Position numbers and translations under genes: made by a program. The notes below the pieces were generated by a model. It was not told where the DNA came from and searched no databases. It saw nothing but the letters and a program-made list of their open reading frames with translations. Positions 1 to 7,572 of a DNA stretch of 9,348 nt are shown here, piece by piece (position 1 is the stretch's first letter; each line of letters opens with the position of its first letter). Source of the DNA: Pseudomonadota bacterium (lineage in GTDB: Bacteria > Myxococcota_A > Polyangia > Haliangiales > Haliangiaceae). The stretch spans positions 1-9,348 of the forward strand of contig JAEWJO010000273.1 of the NCBI GenBank assembly GCA_023386455.1. The letters are read 5' to 3'.

Positions 1-194
1 GGCCTGCGGCGCCCGCGAAGCCCGCCCCCGCGCCGGCACCCGCGCCCGCCAAGCCCGCGGCAAAGGCCCCGGCAAAGCCGGCTGCCAAGGCTCCCGCGAA
101 GCCCGCGGCGAAGGCCCCGGCAAAGCCCGCCAAGGCAAAGCCGGCCGCGAAGGCTCCCGCGAAGAAGCCGGCCGCGCCGAAGAAGAAGAAGTAG
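1..194 (+). CDS. Lys/Ala/Pro-rich basic C-terminal tail of a truncated protein (5' end outside window)
   Basis: Only the last 63 codons are present; the reading frame starts at base 3 and ends at a TAG at 192-194. The visible part consists only of Ala, Pro and Lys and ends in four lysines. It includes three consecutive copies of the octapeptide KPAAKAPA and a fourth copy slightly later. Such tails are known from histone H1-like bacterial DNA-binding proteins and from basic extensions on HU-like proteins, helicases or ribosome-associated proteins; they bind nucleic acid through charge and are disordered. The folded domain that would identify the protein lies upstream of the window, so the family cannot be fixed. 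The gene converges on the polymerase gene and nothing seen links it to polysaccharide synthesis. Reading frame confidence is high, function low. Confidence 0.8.
   Translation, partial: PAAPAKPAPAPAPAPAKPAAKAPAKPAAKAPAKPAAKAPAKPAKAKPAAKAPAKKPAAPKKKK
51..161 (+). repeat. In-frame 24-base tandem repeat coding for KPAAKAPA
   Basis: Three consecutive 24-base units at 51-122 encode the same octapeptide KPAAKAPA. A fourth copy at 138-161 follows a five-residue spacer (KPAKA). The copies differ at several synonymous third positions (for example gcg/gct/gca for Ala and ccc/ccg for Pro). This suggests an older duplication held by selection on the protein rather than a fresh replication-slippage array, although further copy-number change is still possible. 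Confidence 0.8.
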
Positions 195-201
195 TCCGCC
201 T

Positions 202-220
202 CGCGCGGACCGCGCGGTTT
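202..220 (+). terminator. Possible weak terminator hairpin after the Lys/Ala/Pro-rich gene
   Basis: Eight bases past the TAG, cgcgcg (202-207) and cgcgcg (211-216) can pair around the three-base loop gac and are followed by gttt. The stem is short and the T run is only three bases, so this is a weak candidate. It lies in the 114-base gap between two convergent genes, where a terminator is expected. No gene is seen in the rest of that gap (221-308). Confidence 0.25.
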
Positions 221-308
221 CGCCACAGGTGAGACCGACGCGAGAGTGACCAGAGGGTCCGGAGAACTGGCTGTTCGAGCCGCTCTTCGGGCCCTTCGTT
301 CATGCGCG

Positions 309-1715
309 CTACATCGCGCCCTTGTACCGGAGGTACACGGGCAGCGCGATGAACGCGTACATCACGCAGATGCCGACGACGATGACGAAGTCGAGCAGCT
401 TGATCCGGATGTCGAGCGACGGCAGGTGATGCTTCACGGCCGAGTACCACGCGCCGACGAGGCCGAAGAACAACCACAGCACCGAGTGGTACGCGAACGA
501 CAGCGTGTTGATCTGGAAGATGATGCCCGCCATCGACGCGAGCAGCGACATGCCCCAGACCTGCGCGGCGGCGGTGCCGGGAATCGGCCGCAGCTCGCGC
601 AAGCCGACGTAGAGCGTCTTGATCGACAGGTAGATGATCGCGACGAACAGGATCATGCCGACGATGCCGAGCTCGGCGAGCGCCAGCACGTACGAGTTGT
701 GCGCCGTCAGGTAGTGGTGGTCGGTGAACAAGCGCGCGCCGATGCCGTAGACCGGGCTGTGCTTGAACATGTTGAGGCCCTCGGCCCACGCCTCGTAGCG
801 AAGCGCGGTCGACTCGCCGGCGGAGGCGTCGCTGCGGCCACCGAGCATGAGCACGGGGACCGCGAGCATCAGTGCGGGTATCAGCGCACCTATGCCGTAC
901 CTGCGTATGATCCACACGGCGGGTACGAGCATCGCGGCGACGAGACCGCCGCGTGATTTCGTCATCCACACGGTCGCCAGCAGGAGCGCGACACCGAGGA
1001 CGACGAGGAGCTTCGAGCCGGCGCCCTTCTTGCGGATCGCGAAGCCGATCAGGATCGCGATACCGGCCGCCGCCAGCGTCAGCGAGACCTCGTTCGGATC
1101 GTGCAGCTCGCCGATGTAGCGAACGCGATCCTCGACGGAGTACGTATCGAAGAAGCCGACGCGCTCGCAGCGGTACGCGAGGCCGGGCTCGGCATCCGGA
1201 CCGAGCGAGCACTGCATGTGCGTCTCGCACGGACGGCCGTCCGGATGTCCCTCGACGCCGCCGACGACGGCCTGGCCACCGACGCACTGCCGCGGCGCGA
1301 GCCCCTGATGGAAGCAGACAAACGCGATGAACAGGCACGTAGCTGCCAGTACGCCGGCCGTGAACTGCAGCGTTCTGAATCTCTGTATGCCGTGTGCGAT
1401 CGTGCCGTACAGGACGAACAGGATGGCCATCTCGACCCCGAGATGCGGGACGCCCTCCGGCTGATTCATCGCCGTCGAGAACACCGCCCAGCCAAGGAAC
1501 CCGAGCACCCACGGGAGCGTGTTCGTGGCGACCGGCTGCAGGCGGTGGAGACGTACATCGACGATGTATCCCACCGCCGCGAGGGCCGCTCCGAGGTGGA
1601 GAAACGGCACCTTTTGCAGCAGCGGCAGGAATTCCTGCGGTCTCGCCAGGATGAAGACGATGAGGAGGCCGATGCCGGGAAGCGCGAACACGACGAGGTT
1701 CGCCAACCATAGCAT
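309..1715 (-). CDS. O-antigen ligase/polymerase (WaaL/Wzy superfamily) membrane protein
   Basis: A 468-residue polytopic membrane protein of the family that polymerises or ligates lipid-linked oligosaccharides on the periplasmic face. Hydrophobic segments run along its whole length (for example about 2-24, 39-52, 66-82, 93-108, 117-136, 211-227, 235-250, 258-290, 346-370 and 441-462). Family marks seen are DPNE at 206-209, SRGG at 254-257 and AHNSY at 338-342 just before a helix; in this superfamily such Arg and His residues face the lipid-linked donor. Between helices, about 137-205, is a hydrophilic loop with four cysteines (144, 163, 169, 183). The start at the ATG ending at 1715 was chosen because it begins directly with a membrane helix; a GTG 23 codons upstream would overlap the divergent deacetylase gene. 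No clear ribosome-binding site is visible. The sequence does not say whether it is a Wzy polymerase or a ligase; the exopolysaccharide neighbourhood favours polymerase. Confidence 0.85.
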   Translation of the reverse strand: MLWLANLVVFALPGIGLLIVFILARPQEFLPLLQKVPFLHLGAALAAVGYIVDVRLHRLQPVATNTLPWVLGFLGWAVFSTAMNQPEGVPHLGVEMAILFVLYGTIAHGIQRFRTLQFTAGVLAATCLFIAFVCFHQGLAPRQCVGGQAVVGGVEGHPDGRPCETHMQCSLGPDAEPGLAYRCERVGFFDTYSVEDRVRYIGELHDPNEVSLTLAAAGIAILIGFAIRKKGAGSKLLVVLGVALLLATVWMTKSRGGLVAAMLVPAVWIIRRYGIGALIPALMLAVPVLMLGGRSDASAGESTALRYEAWAEGLNMFKHSPVYGIGARLFTDHHYLTAHNSYVLALAELGIVGMILFVAIIYLSIKTLYVGLRELRPIPGTAAAQVWGMSLLASMAGIIFQINTLSFAYHSVLWLFFGLVGAWYSAVKHHLPSLDIRIKLLDFVIVVGICVMYAFIALPVYLRYKGAM

Positions 1716-1735
1716 CCGAGTTATCTTGTGCTGCA

Positions 1736-2797
1736 GTGAGCGCCCGCGAACGCTTCGCGTCGATGTTGCACCGAGCCGGTGCACTGAAGGCGATGATGCA
1801 CGTCCGGAAGGTCGCGCCGGTCCCGTCGACCGTTAGCATCCTCACGTACCACCACGTCGCGGCGCACGACACCGCCTATCCCTACGATCCGGGGGTCGCC
1901 GACGCGAGCCCGGCGCAGTTCCGTCGCCAGATGGAGATGCTCGCGCGCTACGGCACACCGATCGGCATCGACGAGCTGGCGCGCGCACTCGAGGGCGCGC
2001 CGCTGCCGAAGAACCCGGTGATGGTCACGTTCGACGACGGCTACCGGTCCTGCCACGACGTCGCGCTGCCGATCCTCCGCGCCGTCGGCATGCGCGCCGC
2101 GTTCTTCGTCGCGACCGGCTACATCAACGAGCGCAAGCTCTACTGGTGGGAGCGAATCGCGCTCGCGCTGTCGTCGGCGCGCGAGGCGATCGCGAAGCTC
2201 CGCTATCCGCGGCCGATCGAGATCGAGGCCCGCAACCCGAAGTCTCACTCGATCCTGACGGACCTCATCAAGAACACGCCGAACCTCGACGTCCACCGCT
2301 TCCTCGACGATCTGTGCGCGGGGCTCGGCGTCGACTGGAACCCCGAGGTCGAGGCGGCGCACGCCGACAACCTGATCATGAACTGGGACCACGTCCGTGC
2401 GCTGTCGCGCGCTGGCATGGACGTCGAGTCGCACACCCGGTGGCATCGCGTGCTGAAGACGCTGACCGATGCCGAGCTCCGCGAGGAGCTCGCCGGCAGC
2501 AAGGCGGAGCTCGAGACCCAGCTCGGCCGGCCGGTGCGCGCGGTCGCGTATCCGGTCGGGCGCCGCATCGCCCACGTCTCGCGCCTCCGCGACGCGGTCG
2601 TCGCCGCCGGCTACAAGCTCGGCGTCACGAACGCCAGCGGCGCGACCCGCATCTGGCCGACCCCGCTGGCCGGCATGATCCCGACGGACCGGTTCGACAT
2701 CAGCCGGCTCTCGACCGACCGCAGCATGTCCGATGCGATGTACTTCGCGCAGATCGCCGTGCCGCGGCTCGCTTATATAGGCCGGCACGACCTGTAA
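1736..2797 (+). CDS. Polysaccharide deacetylase family protein (NodB homology domain)
   Basis: A 353-residue carbohydrate esterase 4-type enzyme that removes acetyl groups from a polysaccharide using a metal ion. Motif 1 is TFDDGY at 98-103 (D100 as base, D101 as metal ligand). Motif 2 is H233-x3-H237 in SHTRWH, supplying the other two metal ligands. Motif 3 is AYPVG at 271-275, where AYPYG or similar is usual. A conserved YHHV lies at 38-41. About 130 residues separate motifs 1 and 2, longer than in minimal NodB proteins but common in exopolysaccharide-locus members. There is no signal peptide or membrane segment, so it probably acts in the cytoplasm or at the inner membrane. The GTG at 1736 keeps an amphipathic N-terminus (about residues 7-27) that looks like part of the protein; ATG at 1763 or 1796 are alternatives. 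It is divergent from the polymerase with only 20 bases between the chosen starts, and 36 bases upstream of the PilZ gene. Confidence 0.9.
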   Translation: MSARERFASMLHRAGALKAMMHVRKVAPVPSTVSILTYHHVAAHDTAYPYDPGVADASPAQFRRQMEMLARYGTPIGIDELARALEGAPLPKNPVMVTFDDGYRSCHDVALPILRAVGMRAAFFVATGYINERKLYWWERIALALSSAREAIAKLRYPRPIEIEARNPKSHSILTDLIKNTPNLDVHRFLDDLCAGLGVDWNPEVEAAHADNLIMNWDHVRALSRAGMDVESHTRWHRVLKTLTDAELREELAGSKAELETQLGRPVRAVAYPVGRRIAHVSRLRDAVVAAGYKLGVTNASGATRIWPTPLAGMIPTDRFDISRLSTDRSMSDAMYFAQIAVPRLAYIGRHDL

Positions 2798-2815
2798 GTT
2801 GATCCCGGCGCCGCG

Positions 2816-2837
2816 GCATCCGAAAATTTTTCGATGC
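2816..2837 (+). promoter_or_regulatory. AT-rich dyad that includes the PilZ gene start codon
   Basis: In otherwise GC-rich DNA, GCATC (2816-2820), a bulged C, GAAAA (2822-2826) and a central T are mirrored by TTTTC (2828-2832) and GATGC (2833-2837). That gives ten complementary bases per arm. The ATG start of the PilZ gene (2834-2836) is inside the right arm. It could be a protein-binding operator, an RNA hairpin hiding the start codon, or part of a terminator for the deacetylase gene. The dyad is directly visible; any function is inference. Confidence 0.4.
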
Positions 2838-3241
2838 GCGATCTTCGTCGAGTCAGTCCCCGGATCGATGTCGAGGCCCTGTGCTGGGAGGTCGTGGGTG
2901 AGCGCGAATCGAGTGCGCTCATCGTCGACCTCTCGACGGAGGGTGCCCGGGTCGAGCGGCCGTACATCGGCGGCCGCATCGAGACCGAGGTGCCGCTCCA
3001 GCTCGAGGTACCCGGCATCGACGAGGTCATGTGGGCGCGCGGTGACGTCGTGTTCGACCGCCTCGTGCCGTCGAAGACGAGCGGCCCGTTTGGCCTGATC
3101 CGCCGCACCGGCTATCGCATCGCGATCGCGGCGGCGCGCGATCTTCGTCTGCTGCGCGACTACGTCTACGAGATGCACTATCTCAAGACAGGCCCCGCGA
3201 ACGACGACCTCTCGTTCGCCAGCTGCTATATGCGCGGCTGA
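2834..3241 (+). CDS. PilZ-domain protein, probable cyclic di-GMP receptor
   Basis: A 135-residue cytoplasmic protein that is essentially a single PilZ domain. The two signature elements for cyclic di-GMP binding are intact: RxxxR as R6-VSP-R10 and DxSxxG as D32-LSTE-G37. A beta-rich stretch follows to about residue 105. The C-terminal 30 residues (RLLRDYVYEMHYLKTG region) look helical and may contact a partner. The start is fixed by the RxxxR motif, because the next in-frame start (GTG at codon 21) would remove it; no good ribosome-binding site is visible, and the start codon sits in an AT-rich dyad. It follows the deacetylase gene by 36 bases on the same strand, so it may be co-transcribed and may tune polysaccharide output or modification. 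PilZ proteins also control motility, so the partner is not proven. Confidence 0.85.
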   Translation: MRDLRRVSPRIDVEALCWEVVGERESSALIVDLSTEGARVERPYIGGRIETEVPLQLEVPGIDEVMWARGDVVFDRLVPSKTSGPFGLIRRTGYRIAIAAARDLRLLRDYVYEMHYLKTGPANDDLSFASCYMRG

Positions 3242-3340
3242 ATACGGCGCCCGCGTCGGCGTAGGCGAGCACACGCACCGGGACGTCCGAGCTCCGATAC
3301 CCGCGCGCTCGACGGTTCGCGGCAGCGGCCGTTCGCGTGC

Positions 3341-3367
3341 CGCCTACGCCTACGCCTACGCCTACGC
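3341..3367. repeat. Hexamer tandem repeat (gcctac, about 4.3 copies)
   Basis: Four perfect copies of gcctac at 3342-3365, flanked by matching partial units, lie in the 134-base gap between the convergent PilZ and glycosyltransferase genes, ten bases beyond the glycosyltransferase stop. The unit's complement also occurs once as ggcgtaggcg at 3258-3267, which could pair with any of three overlapping registers in the array (3341-3350, 3347-3356, 3353-3362). The rest of the gap shows no gene and no strong terminator. Confidence 0.75.
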
Positions 3368-3375
3368 GACGGCGG

Positions 3376-4470
3376 CTAGGTACGCGCGCGTGCGTACAGA
3401 TCGAGGTACGCGTCGACCATTCGATCCGAGCTGTAGCGGTGCAGTGCGGTCTCGCGCGCGGCCACGCCCATCGCCTGCGCGAGCTCGCGGTGCGCGGCGA
3501 GCTTGGCGAGGGCCGCCGACAGCTGCGTCTCGTCGACCGGGACGAGCAGGCCCGTCTTGCCATCGTCGACGACGGACGGCAGACCGCCGACCGCGGTCGT
3601 GACGATCGGCAGCCCGGCCGCCATCGCCTCGGGCACGACGAGCGGCAGGCCCTCGGTCTTCGACGACAGCGCGAACACGTCGAACGCCGGGATGATCCGC
3701 GGCACGTCCATCCGGCGGCCGGTCATCACGACCCAGCGCGGCTCGGGCAGCTTCGCGACCTCGGCCTCGACGAGTCCGCGCGCCGGACCGTCGCCGACGA
3801 TCACGAGCCGGACGTGCGACGACAGGAGCGGCGCCATCGCGCGCACGAGCAGCGCCTGATTCTTGTAGTCGTCGAGCCGGCCGACGGTGCCGACGACCCA
3901 CGCATCGCCGAGGCCGAGCTCGACGCGCGTCGCGGCGCGCGCCTCGGGATCGGGGTGATAGCGGTCGAGGCGGATGCCGTTCGCGATCGTCTTCAGGCGG
4001 TTCACCGGCGCGTCGTTCTGCTGCAGCGCCTGCACGTTCGTCGTCTCGCTGACCGCGACGAACGCGTGCGTCAGCTGCGCGGCGGCGCGCCGGAGCATGC
4101 GGTGACCGCGCGAGCCCGGGTTGGCGCCGTGCTTCGTGTGGATCGCGGCGGCGCCGGCGAGGCGCGCGGCCGGTGCGCCGTAGATCAGCGGCATCGGGTT
4201 GTGCGTGTGAACGACCTCGGCGCCGAGCTGCTTGAACGTGCGGACGAGCCGCGGCACGAGCGACGCGTCGAGGCCGCCGCGCTTCGGCACGCGGTCGACG
4301 GCGATGCCGTGCTCGCGAAACTCGTCGGCCATCGCCCCATCGGGTGGCGGCGCGAGCGACAGGACCGCGACCTTGTGGCCGCGCGCCTTCTGGCCGATCG
4401 CGAGGTCGAGTGCGACGCGTTCCTGACCGCCGACACCGAACGACGACAGCACGTGCACGATCGACCACAT
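3376..4470 (-). CDS. Glycosyltransferase family 4 (GT-B fold)
   Basis: A 364-residue retaining glycosyltransferase, probably adding a sugar from a nucleotide-sugar donor to a lipid-linked or growing polysaccharide unit at the inner-membrane face. The N-terminal Rossmann domain has the glycine loop GVGGQER ending at residue 18 and the HTHNP segment near 88-92. The C-terminal donor-binding domain has NGIRLDRYHP from about 164, VGRLDDYKN at about 196-204 with the usual Arg and Lys, and the family hallmark E-x7-E at E273 and E281 (SSKTEGLPLVVPEAM). Length is typical. Two in-frame ATGs lie two codons apart (4476 and 4470). A purine-rich ggtaggg (complement of 4479-4485) is eight bases from the second and only two from the first, so 4470 was preferred. 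It is divergent from the CpsD-like gene with about 50 bases between starts. Donor and acceptor cannot be read from the sequence. Confidence 0.9.
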   Translation of the reverse strand: MWSIVHVLSSFGVGGQERVALDLAIGQKARGHKVAVLSLAPPPDGAMADEFREHGIAVDRVPKRGGLDASLVPRLVRTFKQLGAEVVHTHNPMPLIYGAPAARLAGAAAIHTKHGANPGSRGHRMLRRAAAQLTHAFVAVSETTNVQALQQNDAPVNRLKTIANGIRLDRYHPDPEARAATRVELGLGDAWVVGTVGRLDDYKNQALLVRAMAPLLSSHVRLVIVGDGPARGLVEAEVAKLPEPRWVVMTGRRMDVPRIIPAFDVFALSSKTEGLPLVVPEAMAAGLPIVTTAVGGLPSVVDDGKTGLLVPVDETQLSAALAKLAAHRELAQAMGVAARETALHRYSSDRMVDAYLDLYARART

Positions 4471-4520
4471 GGCCATTGCCCTACCGCGTTGGTGCGGCGG
4501 GTGGCAAGCTGCTCTCACCG

Positions 4521-5150
4521 ATGCCAGACGAAGTGCCAGCTCCCGACCTCGCGAGCCGCGAAGACGACGATGCGGTACTCGCGTCGATCGGGCTCGCGCT
4601 GGACGGTCCCGGAATGGGTGACGTTCAGGCCGCGTGCGCGCGGATCGCACGACGCATCCACGACGAGCGCATTCGCGTGGTTGGCTTCGTGCCGAGCAAC
4701 GACAAGGTCGCCGTCCCTCCCTTGATCGTCCACCTCGGCCTCGCGCTCTGCGACCTGACAGGCGCAACGGTTGCGGTCGTCGACGCTAACGTGCGCTATC
4801 CGGGGCTTGCAGCGGTCGCCAAGGGACACCGCACCGATCACGACGATTCGGTGTTCAGCACACGCTGGTTACGTGGCTCCCTCGCGCTGCTGTCCGCGCC
4901 CCGTGTCGAGCGGGCCGGCGAGGTCGTGCCGCAGCTTGCCCGCGTCCTGCTCGAGGGATCCGACCTGTTCGCGCACGTGCTCGTCGACCTGACCGGCTTC
5001 GAGCTGCTCGGCGAGCACGCCAGTGCCGCCGCCTGCATGGATGCCGTCGCCATTGTCGGAAACGCACACCAGTCTCGCGAGACCGAGCTGGTCGAGCTAG
5101 CCCGGCTGATGCCGAGCGGTCGGTTCCTCGGCGTGCTCCTCGTCGGTTAG
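4521..5150 (+). CDS. Degenerate CpsD/ParA-like P-loop protein of the polysaccharide locus
   Basis: A 209-residue soluble protein laid out like the ATPase domain of bacterial tyrosine kinases (CpsD/CapB/Wzc C-terminal half) or MinD/ParA proteins. IRVVGFV at 51-57 looks like the first beta strand, HLGLALCDLTGATVAVVDAN at 71-90 matches the helix and second strand with a Walker A'-type VVDAN (D88), followed by VRYP where kinases have LRRP. HVLVDLTGF at 152-160 looks like Walker B. The expected GKS/T-type Walker A is missing: the segment reads PSNDKVAVPP (58-67), with two prolines where the Thr/Ser should be. The tyrosine cluster usual at the kinase C-terminus is also absent. It therefore probably does not hydrolyse ATP in the usual way and may be a regulatory or scaffold relative. 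The next gene, the TviB-type dehydrogenase, starts 65 bases downstream. The family link is inferred from motif layout only. Confidence 0.6.
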   Translation: MPDEVPAPDLASREDDDAVLASIGLALDGPGMGDVQAACARIARRIHDERIRVVGFVPSNDKVAVPPLIVHLGLALCDLTGATVAVVDANVRYPGLAAVAKGHRTDHDDSVFSTRWLRGSLALLSAPRVERAGEVVPQLARVLLEGSDLFAHVLVDLTGFELLGEHASAAACMDAVAIVGNAHQSRETELVELARLMPSGRFLGVLLVG

Positions 5151-5197
5151 ACCCGCTAACTGTGGCAACCGGGCACTCTTGCTGATTTCGGGGGGCA

Positions 5198-5203
5198 TAT
5201 GCT
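5198..5203 (+). promoter_or_regulatory. Possible -10 element TATGCT before the dehydrogenase gene
   Basis: TATGCT lies 12 bases before the ATG at 5216, and transcription from it would start within a few bases of the ATG. A TTGCTG at 5179-5184 is only 13 bases upstream, which is short for a -35 box. No good ribosome-binding site lies between. The same hexamer occurs nine bases before the ATG of the HiPIP-like gene (7558-7563). This is consistent with leaderless or near-leaderless transcripts but unproven. Confidence 0.3.
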
Positions 5204-5215
5204 CTGCTTCGTCCG

Positions 5216-6502
<1,287 letters not shown>

Positions 6503-6505
6503 GCC

Positions 6506-7540
6506 GTGACGACGCGATTCGATGAAGTGTGTGCAGACCTGGTCAACACCCCGAGGCGTTGGCTCGTGACGGGTGTCGCCGGCTTCATCGGGTCGGCGCT
6601 GCTCGAGAAGCTCCTCGACCTCGGTCAGACGGTCGTCGGCGTCGATAACTTCGTCACCGGCCACAAGAAGAACATCGACGACGTCCTGTCGATCAACCCC
6701 GACGAGCGCCTGCAGTTCCAGTTCATCGAGGGTGACCTTCGCGATCCCGAGGTCGCGAAGCAGGCGTGCAAGGACGTCGACATCATCCTTCACCAGGCGG
6801 CACTCGGCTCCGTGCCCCGCTCGATGAAGGATCCGCTGACGTCGCACCAGCACAACGTCGACGCGTTCCTCAACGTGCTGTGGGCGGCGAAGGAGAACAA
6901 CGTCGGGCGCGTCGTCTACGCGTCGAGCTCGTCGGTGTACGGCGACCATCCGGGCCTGCCCAAGCACGAGGACCGGATCGGCAAGCCGCTCTCGCCGTAC
7001 GCGGCGACGAAGCGCACCGACGAGATCTGGGCGCAGGTGTTCCAGGACTGCTACCAGATGCAGCTGATCGGGCTGCGCTACTTCAACGTGTTCGGTCGCC
7101 GCCAGGATCCGGATGGGCCGTATGCGGCCGTGATCCCGCGCTGGATCTCGAACCTGCTCGACGGCAAGGCGTGCGTCATCTTCGGCGACGGCTCGAACAG
7201 CCGCGACTTCTGCTACGTCGACAACGTCGTGCAGGCGAACCTGCTCGCCGGCACCGCACCCGATCCCGCGGTGACGGGCACCGTCTACAATTGCGGCTGC
7301 AACGGCCGCACGGACCTGAAGGCGCTGTTCACGATGATCCGCGACGACCTCGCGAAGGATGCTCCCGAGGTCGCGACCGCCGAGCCCGTGTTCGAGCCGC
7401 CCCGCCAGGGCGACATCCCGCACTCGCAGGCCGCGATCGACAAGATCCAGGCGGCGCTCGGCTACGAGCCGACCCACCAGGTCGCGGACGGTATGGCAGA
7501 GACGGTCGACTGGTTCGCGCAGCGCCTCAAGCGCAAATAG
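6506..7540 (+). CDS. tviC: UDP-HexNAc(A) 4-epimerase, TviC/WbpP type
   Basis: A 344-residue extended short-chain dehydrogenase/reductase that interconverts gluco and galacto forms of UDP-N-acetylhexosamines or their uronic acids. The NAD loop GVAGFIG is at 23-29; the catalytic serine lies in the ASSSSVYG run (139-146), and Y165-x3-K169 completes the triad. HQAALGSVPRS (96-106), GDHPGLPK (146-153), RYFNVFGRRQDP (191-202) and GDGSNSRDFCYVDN (227-240) are marks shared with WbpP/TviC rather than ordinary GalE, as recalled. The GTG start at 6506 is three bases after the dehydrogenase stop; GGAG at 6492-6495, ten bases upstream, may be its ribosome-binding site. With the preceding gene this gives UDP-GalNAcA, the likely acidic building block of the polysaccharide. 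The order of oxidation and epimerisation cannot be told from the sequence. Confidence 0.92.
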   Translation: MTTRFDEVCADLVNTPRRWLVTGVAGFIGSALLEKLLDLGQTVVGVDNFVTGHKKNIDDVLSINPDERLQFQFIEGDLRDPEVAKQACKDVDIILHQAALGSVPRSMKDPLTSHQHNVDAFLNVLWAAKENNVGRVVYASSSSVYGDHPGLPKHEDRIGKPLSPYAATKRTDEIWAQVFQDCYQMQLIGLRYFNVFGRRQDPDGPYAAVIPRWISNLLDGKACVIFGDGSNSRDFCYVDNVVQANLLAGTAPDPAVTGTVYNCGCNGRTDLKALFTMIRDDLAKDAPEVATAEPVFEPPRQGDIPHSQAAIDKIQAALGYEPTHQVADGMAETVDWFAQRLKRK

Positions 7541-7557
7541 ACGCGCGCCAGATCGGC

Positions 7558-7563
7558 TATGCT
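7558..7563 (+). promoter_or_regulatory. Possible -10 element TATGCT before the HiPIP-like gene
   Basis: TATGCT ends nine bases before the ATG at 7573, in the 32-base gap after the epimerase stop. No ribosome-binding site is visible in this gap. As before the dehydrogenase gene, it may drive a nearly leaderless transcript, which would separate the downstream genes from the sugar operon. No matching -35 box is obvious. Confidence 0.3.
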
Positions 7564-7572
7564 CGGCCGCAG

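Noticed and set aside
2773..2780. ttatatag near the end of the deacetylase gene as a -10 box for the PilZ gene
   Set aside because: It resembles a -10 box but no plausible -35 hexamer lies at the right distance and the bases are explained by coding for Ala-Tyr-Ile-Gly.
1721..3274. Minus-strand 517-codon open frame opposite the deacetylase and PilZ genes
   Set aside because: It is antisense to two genes with intact family motifs and its composition is shadow-like, with no recognisable domain.
3341..3367. Hexamer array as a CRISPR or attachment site
   Set aside because: The units are six bases long with no spacers and no nearby cas, integrase or tRNA gene.
3337..4725. Plus-strand 462-codon open frame opposite the glycosyltransferase gene
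   Set aside because: Arg/Asp/His-rich shadow of a clear GT4 gene; it also runs through the intergenic hexamer repeat.
5144..5162. Hairpin cggttag / ctaactg around the CpsD-like stop codon as a terminator
   Set aside because: The seven-pair stem includes one wobble pair and is followed by gtggcaa with no T run.
5162..5184. Possible sigma-54 promoter (TGGCA ... TTGCT)
   Set aside because: The distance between the GG and GC elements is 15 bases, or 7 using the alternative GGGCAC, where 10 is required.
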